Made by a program: the position numbers and the translations under genes
Shown here: one piece after another, positions 15,940 to 24,644 of the stretch
Layout of the letters: each line of letters opens with the position of its first letter
How positions within the stretch are numbered: position 1 is the stretch's first letter
Notes under the pieces: generated by a model
Seen by the model: the letters and a program-made list of their open reading frames with translations, nothing else
Told to the model about the DNA's origin: nothing
Databases searched by the model: none
Assembly (NCBI GenBank): GCA_021823625.1
Contig: JAKANS010000038.1
Coordinates: 1-38,566 of the forward strand
Reading direction: 5' to 3'
Source: a bacterium
GTDB lineage: Bacteria > Verrucomicrobiota > Verrucomicrobiia > Limisphaerales > J093
DNA: 38,566 bases

Positions 15940-16323
15940 TCAGTAGTGCGCGAGGACTTCGATCTCGACGCGTGCGCCGCGGGGCAAGGCGGCGACTTGC
16001 ACGGTGCTCCGCGCCGGGAAATCGCCTGTGAAAAACCGCGCGTACCCTTCGTTCATCGCCGCGAATTCCGACAGGTCCACCATGAACACCGTCGTCTTCA
16101 CCACGTTGGCGAACGTGAGCCTCTCGGCGTCGAGGATCGCTTTGACGTTGAGCAGCACGCGCTCGGTTTGGGCTCGGATGTCGCCCGGCACAAGGTTGCC
16201 GGTGGCCGGATCGAGCGGGATCTGGCCGGCGCAGAAAAGCAGGTCCCCCACGCGCATAGCGTGGTTGTAAGGACCGACCGGCTTCGGCGCATCCGCGGGT
16301 TGGATCACAATTTTCTTAGCCAT
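15940..16323 (-). CDS. ridA: RidA family reactive imine/enamine deaminase
   Basis: RidA hydrolyses reactive 2-aminoacrylate and related imines formed by PLP enzymes. The 127-residue protein is the standard family length and forms trimers in known members. Landmarks: PVGPYNHAMRVGDLLFCAGQIPLDPATG (family N-terminus with GPY and SGQIPxDP-like motif), TERVLLNVKAILDAERLTFANVVKTTVFMVDLSEFAAMNEGY, then PARSTVQVAALPRGARVEIEVLA, which carries the catalytic Arg and the closing Glu. ATG 16323 is chosen over an in-frame upstream start because family homology begins there. It is transcribed divergently from the cytochrome gene (108-bp gap) and is followed by the PaaX-like gene on the same strand. Confidence 0.92.
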   Translation of the reverse strand: MAKKIVIQPADAPKPVGPYNHAMRVGDLLFCAGQIPLDPATGNLVPGDIRAQTERVLLNVKAILDAERLTFANVVKTTVFMVDLSEFAAMNEGYARFFTGDFPARSTVQVAALPRGARVEIEVLAHY

Positions 16324-16431
16324 AACTGCGCCAGTGTTGGGATTGGACCGCGCCCTGTCGATCCTGAGTTGCGCTGAAGGAAGCGCGTGCTGGCGGCGTC
16401 GAGTTTGGGTAACGTTGCCCCGCAGACGCAC

Positions 16432-18234
16432 ATGGACCGAACTGCCCCGTCAACTGCAGCGAACTTAGAAGCCGGCCCGGCACGCGCCGTCGGCCGGCGA
16501 TGGCTGGCGGCGGTAACCCTGGCGGGCTGGATGGCTCAAACTTGCGTGGCGGCAGCCCCGCGACCGCCGGCTTTTCCCGCTTTGGACATCGGAGTCGAAG
16601 GGCTCGATGCCGGCGAAGTGTTGCTGGGCGAACTCAATTGCACTGCCTGCCACGTGGCGGAACCCGCGGTGCTCGCGCGGCTGAAGCGCAAAACCGCTCC
16701 GCTGCTGGGGCGCGCGGCCGCCCGCCTGAACCCAAGTTACGTCCGCGCCTGGCTGCTCGACCCGCTGGGTACCAAGCCGGGCACAACGATGCCCGACGTT
16801 CTGCACCGCTTGCCCGAAGACGAGCGCGTGACCGCCGCCGGGGAATTGGCTCAATTCCTTTGGTCACTCCCAAGCGAGGCCGCGGCGCCCGCGAGCGCTC
16901 TGGCCGGGGAGTTTCAAATTCAGCAGGGTCGCGCGTTGTATCACCAAGCCGGCTGCGTGGCTTGCCACGCGCCTTACGAGCCGGCGGGTGCGATCTTTGC
17001 TCAGACCGGCGGCGGACCAACCGACCCGGACGCCGTCCGCTATGTCCTGAACAAGTTGCAGGAAACCGCGGTGCCGTTGCCCGATCTGGCGGCAAAATAT
17101 CAACCTGGCGCGCTGGCGCGCTTCCTGGCGGACCCGCTCGCCGTGCGACCCGCCGGCCGGATGCCGTCGCTCAAACTCACCGAAGCGGAGGCTCGCGCGA
17201 TCGCGGCTTACCTGCCTAAGGTGACTGGCACAGCGCCTGGCGACGCCGCAGAACCGCCCTTCGTTGCCGACCCGGCAAAGGCGCGTCGCGGTCGCGAGCG
17301 GTTCGCGCAATTGGGCTGTGCGGCCTGCCACGAATTGGGCGGCGACCTGCCGCCGATTCCGTCCCAACTTAAAGCCAGGCCGCTCGCGGCCTTGAAGGCC
17401 GACGCGTCCGCGGGCTGCCTGGCGTCCGAACCTGGTCCCGCCGCGCCGCGGTACTTTCTGGGCGGCAGCCAACGCGACGCCTTACGCGCGACGCTGAAGA
17501 ACGTCGCGGCGCTCGCCCAACCCACGTCGCCCGCCGCGCGAGTGTTGCTCACGATGGCGCGCCATGATTGTTACGCCTGCCACTCCCGCGACGGACTCGG
17601 CGGCCCAAGCCCGAGCCGTTCCGACTATTTCACGAGTTCGAGCGAATCGGACCTTGGCGACGAAGGCCGGATTCCGCCGCACCTGAGCGGGGTCGGCAAC
17701 AAGCTGCGACCTGACTGGCTCGGCCAGGTATTGACCAATCAAGGCGCGGTGCGGCCGTACCTGGCGGTGCGAATGCCGCAGTTCGGCGCGGCGAACGTGG
17801 CTCATTTGGTGGCGGACTTCGGCGCCGCCGATGCCTTGCCGAACTTCGCGAAGGTGGCGCCGCCCGGCGATGCCGCGGCGGGGCGCGAGCTGGTGGGCCT
17901 GCAAGGCTGCGGCTGCATCAACTGCCACACGTTCGGCCCGCATCCTTCGCTCGGCATTTCGGTGATGGACATGACGCAGATCGCGAAACAACTGAACTGG
18001 GATTGGTTCCGGCGTTATGTCGTGGACCCCGGTTCCTTGCGACCCGGCACGCGCATGCCGAGTTTCTGGCCGGAAGGCAAGGCCACGGTCACGGCGATCC
18101 TCGACGGCGACACCGCGCGCCAAGTGGCGGCGATTTGGGCGTACCTCTCGCAAGGCATCGCGGCCGAGCCCCCGCCGGGTTTGCTGGAGAATTTGCAGCA
18201 GGCCAAACCTAGCCAGAAGACTGATTACGAGTGA
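16432..18234 (+). CDS. Secreted multihaem-type cytochrome c protein (five CXXCH motifs)
   Basis: The 600-residue protein has a signal peptide (RRWLAAVTLAGWMAQTCVAA). It carries five CXXCH haem c sites counted from ATG 16432: CTACH (70), CVACH (175), CAACH (296), CYACH (380) and CINCH (495). Met ligands are plausible in RMPSL, RMPQF and RMPSFWP, each in a cytochrome-c-like context. The architecture is a string of class-I cytochrome c modules, like the large cytochromes of Planctomycetes and Verrucomicrobia. It would act outside the cytoplasmic membrane in electron transfer, probably paired with an oxidoreductase not seen here. ATG 16432 is preferred to GTG 16387. Its end overlaps the convergent LacI-type gene by 10 bp. 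Confidence 0.8.
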   Translation: MDRTAPSTAANLEAGPARAVGRRWLAAVTLAGWMAQTCVAAAPRPPAFPALDIGVEGLDAGEVLLGELNCTACHVAEPAVLARLKRKTAPLLGRAAARLNPSYVRAWLLDPLGTKPGTTMPDVLHRLPEDERVTAAGELAQFLWSLPSEAAAPASALAGEFQIQQGRALYHQAGCVACHAPYEPAGAIFAQTGGGPTDPDAVRYVLNKLQETAVPLPDLAAKYQPGALARFLADPLAVRPAGRMPSLKLTEAEARAIAAYLPKVTGTAPGDAAEPPFVADPAKARRGRERFAQLGCAACHELGGDLPPIPSQLKARPLAALKADASAGCLASEPGPAAPRYFLGGSQRDALRATLKNVAALAQPTSPAARVLLTMARHDCYACHSRDGLGGPSPSRSDYFTSSSESDLGDEGRIPPHLSGVGNKLRPDWLGQVLTNQGAVRPYLAVRMPQFGAANVAHLVADFGAADALPNFAKVAPPGDAAAGRELVGLQGCGCINCHTFGPHPSLGISVMDMTQIAKQLNWDWFRRYVVDPGSLRPGTRMPSFWPEGKATVTAILDGDTARQVAAIWAYLSQGIAAEPPPGLLENLQQAKPSQKTDYE

Positions 18235-19280
18235 GCGGCGGACCCGGCTTCGCCGCCGCCGACCGGTGGCAGTGCCGGCGGCGGCGCGGTGCTTTCGCGG
18301 ATCGCCAGTTCGGCTGGCAACCTTCGGCTTTCCCCCTTTTCGCCCCGCAGCAAGGCCTGCATAAGTTCCATGGCCGCCAGACCGAGCCGGTACTTGGGTT
18401 GGCGAACCGTCGTCAGCGGAACGCGGAAATATTCGCTCGTGAGGATGTTTCCAAAGCCGGCAATGGAAATGTCGGCCGGGATGCGAAGGCCCTGGCTGAG
18501 CAGGACGTTCGCCGCGCCGATCGCCACCAGGTCGTTGACGGCCTGGATCGCGGTGGGGCGCACGCCCTCGTCGATCATGCGCAAAGCCGCATGCGCGCCA
18601 TCCTCGATCTCGGTGCCGGCGTTGAACACCAGCCGGTCGTCGGCCACCATACCGGCTTCGCGCAAGGCCCGACGGTAACCTTCCAGCCGCTCGCGCGCGG
18701 CGGGCGAGGTTGGCGACCCGGCCAGGAAAGCGATACGACGGTGACCCAGCGCGAGCAGGTGCCGCGTGACCGCTGCGCTGGCGAGCAGGTCTTCGACCGC
18801 CACGCTCGGAAAGTCCTGGCAGAACGGGGCGGGGTGGCCGACCAGAACCACTTTCGTGCCGCGCTGTCTTAACTCGCGATAGATGGGCGCTTCGGGAGCC
18901 AGACGATAAACCGGCAGCAAGAACAACCCTTCGATGCGCCGGCCGAGCAGGCGGCGGATGCAGGCTTCCTCGATCTCCGGCTGCTGCAGCGTGTGCGCCA
19001 GCAGGAGATCGAAGTCGCCGGCGCGCGCCTGCTCCTCGAGCGCCAGCAACATCCGCGCGTGGATCGGATCGATGACCGTCGGGATCACCACGCCCAGCAA
19101 GCCGGTGTTGCGCGTGCGCAAGCCGCGCGCCGAGATGTCCGGCACGTAGCCCATTTCGGCAGCCAGGGCGCGAATGCGTTCGCGCGTGGCGGCCGAAACT
19201 TCCGAAGTCCCGCGCAGCGCGCGCGAAACGGTCATGACGGTCAGACCGGCACGGGCGGCGATGTCTTTGAGTCGAACCAT
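18225..19280 (-). CDS. LacI/GalR family transcriptional regulator
   Basis: The 351-residue repressor starts MVRLKDIAARAGLTVMTVSRAL (1-22), the LacI helix-turn-helix, followed by the hinge region GYVPDISARGLRTRNTGLLGVVIP (44-67). The periplasmic-binding-protein-like effector domain covers the rest (LEEQARAGDFDLLLAHT, HRRIAFLAGSP, AIQAVNDLVAIGAANVL, ISIAGFGN, LTTVRQPKYRLGLAAMELM). It presumably responds to a sugar and controls carbohydrate genes, but no target can be named from the window. It lies 43 bp downstream of nadK on the same strand and may be co-transcribed. The C-terminal Pro/Gly/Ala-rich tail is outside the family core. Confidence 0.92.
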   Translation of the reverse strand: MVRLKDIAARAGLTVMTVSRALRGTSEVSAATRERIRALAAEMGYVPDISARGLRTRNTGLLGVVIPTVIDPIHARMLLALEEQARAGDFDLLLAHTLQQPEIEEACIRRLLGRRIEGLFLLPVYRLAPEAPIYRELRQRGTKVVLVGHPAPFCQDFPSVAVEDLLASAAVTRHLLALGHRRIAFLAGSPTSPAARERLEGYRRALREAGMVADDRLVFNAGTEIEDGAHAALRMIDEGVRPTAIQAVNDLVAIGAANVLLSQGLRIPADISIAGFGNILTSEYFRVPLTTVRQPKYRLGLAAMELMQALLRGEKGESRRLPAELAIRESTAPPPALPPVGGGEAGSAAHS

Positions 19281-19323
19281 GTGGTGAATCCCTTGCGCGT
19301 GAAGCGTGGCGCCCGATCCGGGC

Positions 19324-20208
19324 TCACACGGTCGAGCCACTCCAGTTCATCTTTTGACGCAGCGTTTGGAAGAACGAATCGCCGGACGCGCGGACCAGGT
19401 GCGCGCAATGCCGGCTGCGGCGGATGGTCAACGCCTCGCCCGCCTCGAGCCGGGCGCGCATCAAGCCATCGGCGGCGAGGAAGGTCTCGACGCGTTGGCT
19501 GAGCAGGCGCACTTCCAGGGTCGCGTCCAGGCGGACGATCACCGACCGGTTCGAGAGCGTGTGTGGGCAAATCGGCGTCAGCGCGAACACCTCGGCTTGC
19601 GGACTGACCACGGCGCCTCCAGCCGCGAGCGAATACGCGGTCGAGCCCGTCGGCGAACTCACGATCAAGCCGTCGCCGCGGTAGCTGGTCAGCACCTCGC
19701 CGTTGACCTTGACCTCGAGTTCGATGAGTCGCGGGACCGAGCCGCGGCTCACGACGAAATCGTTCAAGGCCAGCTCCACCACGGAACCTTGCGCCAGCGA
19801 GCCATCGGCTTCGATCAACGAACGCGACTCCACGCTGCACTTCCCGGCCCAGACTTGAGCGAGGGTGGCTTCGAGGCCGCGGGCGGAACTGGCGGTGAGA
19901 AAGCCCAGCGTGCCCAGGTTCACGCCCAGGATCGGCGTGTTGCTGCCCGCGCTGTCGCGGGCCACGCGGAGCATCGTGCCGTCGCCGCCGAGCACCAGCA
20001 GCAAATCCACCCGGCTCGCGAGTTCCGCGTCCGTGGCGCACGTCGCCAGTTTGAGCCGGGCACAAGCGGCGGTGGCCGCGTCCGCGAGGACTTCGCAACC
20101 GCGCCCGGCCAACAAAGCCAGCGCGCGGCGGGCGAGTGCGCGGGCGGCGGGTTTGTCCGGGTTGGCCACCAGGCCCACGCGGCGGATCGGATCAGTCAAC
20201 TTTTTCAA
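19324..20208 (-). CDS. nadK: NAD kinase
   Basis: NadK phosphorylates NAD to NADP, the only route to NADP in the cell. The 294-residue protein has the GGDGTML phosphate-binding motif (74-80), NLGTLGFLT (97-105), the catalytic-region ALNDFVVSRG (147-156) and GDGLIVSSPTGSTAYSLAAGG (178-198). All known signature residues are present and the length is normal. Its ATG at 20208 overlaps the 3' end of tlyA by 17 bp, so the two genes form a coupled operon. This order is common in bacteria. Confidence 0.95.
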   Translation of the reverse strand: MKKLTDPIRRVGLVANPDKPAARALARRALALLAGRGCEVLADAATAACARLKLATCATDAELASRVDLLLVLGGDGTMLRVARDSAGSNTPILGVNLGTLGFLTASSARGLEATLAQVWAGKCSVESRSLIEADGSLAQGSVVELALNDFVVSRGSVPRLIELEVKVNGEVLTSYRGDGLIVSSPTGSTAYSLAAGGAVVSPQAEVFALTPICPHTLSNRSVIVRLDATLEVRLLSQRVETFLAADGLMRARLEAGEALTIRRSRHCAHLVRASGDSFFQTLRQKMNWSGSTV

Positions 20209-20944
20209 GCAGCGCCAGGAATTCCTTGTTGCCCGCGGGTCCCAGCAAGGGCGATTCGGTCACCCCCAGCCAGCGCAACCCCGGCAACGCAGCCACGAAG
20301 GCCTCCAGTTCGGTGAGCACCCGGCGGTGCACGGCAGGGTCGGTAATGACGCCGGCTCCGCGGTCGGCCTCGGCTTTACCGGCCTCGAACTGGGGTTTGA
20401 TCAGCGCGACGACCTTACCGGAAACGGCGAGCAAGGCAATCACCGCCGGCAGCACTTGCCGCAGCGAGATGAAAGAACAATCCACGGTGACCAGGTCCGC
20501 GGGCGTGAACGGAGCCGGAAAATGGGCCGGCGTCAGGTGGCGGGCGTTGGTGCGCTCCATCACCACCACCCGCGGATCCTGGCGGAGCTTCCACGCGAGC
20601 TGGCCCTGGCCGACATCGACGGCATAGACGCGTGCCGCGCCGTGTTGGAGCAGGCAATCGGTGAACCCGCCGGTGGACGCGCCCAAGTCCACCGCCACGC
20701 GCCCAGTCACATCGAGACCGAAGTGCGACAGCGCGTGTTCAAGCTTGTGACCGCCGCGGCTGACATATTTCTCCACGGCCGCCAGTCGCAAATCGTCGGC
20801 GGGCTTGACGGGGTCGCTGGGTTTGCGGGCGACCTGGTCGTTGACCAGCACCTGACCGGCGAGCACCGCCCGGCGGGCCTTTTCGCGACTGCCGCACAGG
20901 CCACGGGTGACCAATTCCTGATCGAGGCGGGACGTAGTTTTCAC
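20192..20944 (-). CDS. tlyA: TlyA family rRNA 2'-O-methyltransferase
   Basis: TlyA methylates ribosomal RNA cytidines (in mycobacteria C1409 of 16S and C1920 of 23S rRNA). The 250-residue protein starts with an S4 RNA-binding domain (RLDQELVTRGLCGSREKARR AVLAGQVLVNDQ, residues 6-37). The hinge VSRGGHKLEHAL (61-72) and a Rossmann methyltransferase follow, with the SAM motif DLGASTGGFTDCLLQ (86-100), DCSFISLRQVLP and LIKPQFEAG. The start is GTG 20944 (VKTTSRLDQE); an open upstream extension has no family similarity. It leads an operon into nadK. Confidence 0.93.
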   Translation of the reverse strand: MKTTSRLDQELVTRGLCGSREKARRAVLAGQVLVNDQVARKPSDPVKPADDLRLAAVEKYVSRGGHKLEHALSHFGLDVTGRVAVDLGASTGGFTDCLLQHGAARVYAVDVGQGQLAWKLRQDPRVVVMERTNARHLTPAHFPAPFTPADLVTVDCSFISLRQVLPAVIALLAVSGKVVALIKPQFEAGKAEADRGAGVITDPAVHRRVLTELEAFVAALPGLRWLGVTESPLLGPAGNKEFLALLEKVD

Positions 20945-21111
20945 CGGGTGGCGTCGGTCGTTCCCAAGAAGTGTGGGCCCCGCGCCCGCGTGGGGCGAGT
21001 CCGATTTGCCGGCCGCAGGCGTTGCGAAACGGTGGCGCGGAAACGGAGCCTCCGTCAAGGTGCCAACCCGGCATCTCGAGGCCAAGCTGGGCGCCTGGCG
21101 CGGTCAGGCCT

Positions 21112-21897
21112 TCACCTGGCCGAGCGAGGAGGGCGAAGAACGGCGTGGCCGGGGTTGGGCCCATTGCCGCCGCGCGGTTCGCGCCAGGCGTGAGGCGTCG
21201 GGCCACCGCCGCGGAAGCCGAAGCTCAGCGTGGGTGGGTAGGAATAGGCCAGCGCAAAGGAGGGCCGAAGCGCGAAGGGATGGTAATCCCAGTACGCGTA
21301 AGGCGAGGAGAACGCGGCCATCCGCTGGTCGATCGAGGCCAGCGTCCGCGGGTAGGCATAATGGTACCACCAGAAATCGTAGCCTTCAGGGTCGAAGCCA
21401 GCGTAGCCAGTGTTTGCCGGCGCCGGCGCCGGGTTTGCGGCTGGCGCGACCGCGCGGGCTTGGCGGAGCTGATCCCGGATTTGGGCGCCGCGCTGGATGA
21501 TGGCCGTGGCGATTTCGTCGCTGACGCCGTGCTTTTTCAAGGCGAGCAGGTCCGCGGGCGTGGGATCGAAGGGGATTAGCGAACTCTCGACGTAGGTCTT
21601 GATGACATTGGTCGAGACGCCGCCGTCCATCATCTGGAGGATCGCATCGATGCTCGGGGAATGCCTGTCCAACGAAGCGCGCGTCAGTTCAACTACCGGC
21701 GCAACCTCGTTCGCAGAGGTTGCGGCCAGCGTAACCTGGCTGCCGTTCGCAGGTGAGGCTTGGATCGGTGCGGCGGGAGTGTTCGCCTCCTGGGCCAGGC
21801 CGGTCGCAACCACGACGCCCGCAATGGCCGAAACCGCCACAATCAACCGCACTCCTCGCAGTCCCCGCGCCTTCTCGTTTTGGTGAAGCCTTTTCAT
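21112..21897 (-). CDS. Secreted hypothetical protein with aromatic/Gly/Pro-rich C-terminus
   Basis: The 261-residue product begins with basic residues and a hydrophobic signal (LIVAVSAIAGVVVATGLAQ). The middle has two short helical segments: DAILQMMDGGVSTNVIKTYVE and PADLLALKKHGVSDEIATAIIQRG. This pattern (LKKxGVSDxIxxxxI) recurs in exported PVC proteins and resembles SHOCT-like short domains. After a Pro/Ala linker, the tail is rich in Tyr, Phe, Trp, Pro and Gly (GYDFWWYHYAYP...). I recognise no enzyme motif. A structural or cell-envelope role is possible but unproven. Confidence 0.6.
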   Translation of the reverse strand: MKRLHQNEKARGLRGVRLIVAVSAIAGVVVATGLAQEANTPAAPIQASPANGSQVTLAATSANEVAPVVELTRASLDRHSPSIDAILQMMDGGVSTNVIKTYVESSLIPFDPTPADLLALKKHGVSDEIATAIIQRGAQIRDQLRQARAVAPAANPAPAPANTGYAGFDPEGYDFWWYHYAYPRTLASIDQRMAAFSSPYAYWDYHPFALRPSFALAYSYPPTLSFGFRGGGPTPHAWREPRGGNGPNPGHAVLRPPRSAR

Positions 21898-22038
21898 GAA
21901 CCGGCCAGCGCTGTGATGCTTTTGATTTGGCCTACTATCGACCTTGCGCGGGCCTTTGCAAGTGTCGGCTCAGCGGCGACTTGGTAGCGGCCGGAGCTCG
22001 CCGTTGGCTCGATCGCGTTTCTCAAACTCGTTACCCCC

Positions 22039-22082
22039 AAAAAACCAACAGGCGTGGCCAGCGGAGTTCGCGGGCCACGCCT
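22039..22082 (-). terminator. Intrinsic terminator of the deoxyhypusine-synthase-like gene
   Basis: Read on the minus strand, a 10-bp perfect stem (AGGCGTGGCC/GGCCACGCCT, plus-strand positions 22050-22059 and 22073-22082) is followed closely by a T6 run (complement of A6 at 22039-22044). It starts 24 bp after the stop of the minus-strand gene ending at 22107. Stem strength and T-tract make this the clearest intrinsic terminator in the window. Confidence 0.75.
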
Positions 22083-22106
22083 GAGGCGAGAAGAGGCGCG
22101 CGCCGC

Positions 22107-23327
22107 TCAGCCGAACACCGGCTCGCTGCCATCGATCATCTTCACCGGGTTGTGTTCGAAGTATTCCTTCGTCAGCGCCCGCATCATCTTGTCGCGCTGG
22201 TCGAAGAGGCGTTTGAGCTTGCGCGGCTTGTGCTTGGCCAGCGCGTAGTGGGTGAGGATCGGCATGGCGATCGTGGTGTCGGTGTAGCAAACCACCGCGT
22301 CGGGCAGCTTGGTCGGGTCCACCTTGCCCCAGCTCACCGCCTCGCTCGGCGTCGCGCCGGAAAGACCCCCGGTGTCGGGCCGGGCGTCCGTGACTTGCAG
22401 GAAGAAGTCCTGGCCGAATTCCTTGATCCGGAGCACCTCCTGGATTTGCGGTTCGGTCTGGAGCATGAAATTCTTCGGGCTGCCGCCGCCCCAAAGCACC
22501 ACGCCGCTCCGGCCGCCAGCGCGCTTGGCCGCGAGCACATAGGCCGTGGTTTCGTTCACGTCGATGCTGGGGTTGACGCGCAGTTTGTTGCCGCGCAACT
22601 CGACCCCCGCCACGTTCATGCCGATGGTCGAATCGCCCGGCGAGCTGGTGTAGCACGGTACCCCGGCACGATAGGCTGCAGCCATGACGGACACGTCCTT
22701 GAGTTTGTTCTTGCGCTCCCACTCGGCGGCGTACTTGCCGATCAGATAATGCAGCTCGGCGGAGCCCATTTCCTTTTGAAACTCCGGCTGGATGAGGATC
22801 GAGCGCAGGATCTCGTCGGTCGCCATCAAGCCGTCCGAGTACGGGATCAACACGTCGTAGATGCGGACGAGGTCGTTCTCGCGCAGGTCGCAGTCGTCGA
22901 ACTTGAAGCTGCCGACGTGGACCGGGTAGTTCAGCGCGAAGTGCAGGTCATGGTAAAGGTTCGCGCCGGTGGAGACGATCCAGTCCACGAACCCGGCCTT
23001 GATCAGCGGGATGATGCACGAGCAGCCCAGCCCGGCCGGCGTGAGCGCGCCCGAAATGCTCATGCCGATGGTCACGTCCGGCGCGAGCATCCGGTCCGCG
23101 AAAAGCTGGCAACCCTCCTTGAGCCGCGCCGAGTTGTAGGCGAGGAAAGTTTCATCGACGAGTTTCTCGACGCTTTCCTTGCCGGTCAGGTTTTTCGGCT
23201 GGATGCGCTTGCCCGACATGTACTGCTTCTTGTGCGGGCATTGCTTTTCGACCAGCCAGTCCGGCGTCTCGGTGAGGTCTTTGCGGTAACGGGCGGTTGC
23301 GGTCCGCGTATGTGATCGGGTTCCCAT
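22107..23327 (-). CDS. Deoxyhypusine synthase-like family protein
   Basis: The 406-residue protein belongs to the deoxyhypusine synthase-like family, NAD-dependent enzymes that move an aminobutyl group from spermidine. In eukaryotes and archaea the acceptor is a lysine of (e/a)IF5A. Bacteria lack that target, and related enzymes make homospermidine or other products. Landmarks: MSGKRIQPKNLTGKESV (37-53), SISGALTPAGLG (90-101), VDWIVSTGANLYHD (114-127), TSSPGDSTIGMN (227-238) and VVLWGGGSPKNFML (276-289). Lys285 in GGGSPK aligns with the catalytic lysine of the family. ATG 23327 is kept, with ATG 23219 (MSGKRIQ) as an alternative. A strong terminator follows. Confidence 0.88.
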   Translation of the reverse strand: MGTRSHTRTATARYRKDLTETPDWLVEKQCPHKKQYMSGKRIQPKNLTGKESVEKLVDETFLAYNSARLKEGCQLFADRMLAPDVTIGMSISGALTPAGLGCSCIIPLIKAGFVDWIVSTGANLYHDLHFALNYPVHVGSFKFDDCDLRENDLVRIYDVLIPYSDGLMATDEILRSILIQPEFQKEMGSAELHYLIGKYAAEWERKNKLKDVSVMAAAYRAGVPCYTSSPGDSTIGMNVAGVELRGNKLRVNPSIDVNETTAYVLAAKRAGGRSGVVLWGGGSPKNFMLQTEPQIQEVLRIKEFGQDFFLQVTDARPDTGGLSGATPSEAVSWGKVDPTKLPDAVVCYTDTTIAMPILTHYALAKHKPRKLKRLFDQRDKMMRALTKEYFEHNPVKMIDGSEPVFG

Positions 23328-23447
23328 AATCGACTAGTTTCGTTGCCGGTGGAAAATACGGACGCAGGCGCGGATGCCAATCACAAATGCGGACTTCGCT
23401 CTGCCAACGGAGGGCTCGCGCGCGGGCAATTCGGACCCACGCGCCAC

Positions 23448-24560
23448 TCACCAGGGCTTCACGGCGTTCATTTCCCGGACGATGGCCCGGCGCACCGCCA
23501 GCGCATCGATGCTGCCCAGCTCGCGATACAGGATCTTCCCCGCCGGCGAAATGAGCACGGTGAACGGCACCGGCCCCGGCCAGTCGGGGTCGAAGGCGTT
23601 CATCAACTTTTCCCGGTCAGTCGCGGCGAAGATCAGGTTCCGATTCGAGGCTTGTTGTTTCTTCAGGAACACCAGGACGGCGGCCTCTTCGTCGGGGCGA
23701 TTCACGGAGACCGTCACCAACTCGAAGTCGCGGTGGCGGTACATGCGGTTGATCGTGACGAATTCGGAGAACTCCGCGACGCACGGCGCGCACCAGGTGG
23801 CCCAGAAGTTGACGAGGCGGAACTTGCCGGAATCGTTTTTGCGCAAAGCCGCCAGCGCGGCTGCATCCGCCTTTTCCAGAGCCACCGGCTCCGCGGCGAG
23901 CTTCTCCATGTACGCCTTCACCGAGTCGGCTTTGCCGGCCCACTTGACCGAGCAGCCGACGACCTTGGTCTTCGTCACTGGCGGTTCTTTCCCGGCCAGC
24001 ACCGCGTCGAGCGCGTCGCGGAGGTAATGGACCTGGACATGCTGGACACGCTCCGAATCGTCGATGGCGCCCACGTAACGCAGCTTGCGGCCGGCGTCGA
24101 ACAGAAAAACGTGCGGCGTGGCCACCGGCCCGTACGCCCGGGAGACCGTCTCCGTGTCGCCGTCGTACAGGTACGGAAAGTTGAAGCCGCGGTCGTGGGC
24201 GCGCAGCTTCATTTCCGCGAACGTGTCGCTGAGGTCGGTCCAGCCGAGTTCATCGAGCCGGACGGACTGCGGGTCGTTCGGCATGATCGCAACCACGGCC
24301 ACGCCTTTTGGTTGGTAATCGGCGACGAGCTTTTTGAGGCGGTCCTCGTAATACTGGGCGGTCGGGCAGTGGTTGCAGGTAAACACCACCACCAGCGCCT
24401 TCGCGGACGCGAAATCCTGGAGGGTGTGCTCCCGCCCGTCCACACCCGGCAGCTTGAAGTCCGGCGCGATTGCGCCGAGGGGCAAGGTGGGCGGCTGGTC
24501 GGCGGCGAAAGCACAAGTCGCGGCCAGCACAGCGAACAGAGAGAGCAGCGTTTGGATCAT
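23448..24560 (-). CDS. Secreted protein with two thioredoxin-fold domains
   Basis: After a signal peptide (MIQTLLSLFAVLAATCAFAA), residues about 28-190 form a redoxin/AhpC-TSA-type domain with TCNHCPTAQYYEDRL (C62 and C65), PNDPQSVRLDELGWTDL and VATPHVFLFDAGRKLRYVGAIDD. Residues about 200-370 form a second TlpA/ResA-like domain with NFWATWCAPCVAEFSEF (C257 and C260) and a cis-proline loop in GPVPFTVLISPAG. A lone Cys203 lies in the linker. Two CXXC centres in one exported protein suggest an electron relay for disulphide or cytochrome maturation, or for peroxide reduction. The domain reading is solid; the pathway is inference. No neighbour clarifies it. Confidence 0.85.
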   Translation of the reverse strand: MIQTLLSLFAVLAATCAFAADQPPTLPLGAIAPDFKLPGVDGREHTLQDFASAKALVVVFTCNHCPTAQYYEDRLKKLVADYQPKGVAVVAIMPNDPQSVRLDELGWTDLSDTFAEMKLRAHDRGFNFPYLYDGDTETVSRAYGPVATPHVFLFDAGRKLRYVGAIDDSERVQHVQVHYLRDALDAVLAGKEPPVTKTKVVGCSVKWAGKADSVKAYMEKLAAEPVALEKADAAALAALRKNDSGKFRLVNFWATWCAPCVAEFSEFVTINRMYRHRDFELVTVSVNRPDEEAAVLVFLKKQQASNRNLIFAATDREKLMNAFDPDWPGPVPFTVLISPAGKILYRELGSIDALAVRRAIVREMNAVKPW

Positions 24561-24644
24561 GGGCGGTACTGTACTCCCGGCACGAGAGCTGGTACAAGTC
24601 CATCCCCGCCGACAGCCGAGCGCCAGAATCGCCCTGCAGTCCGG

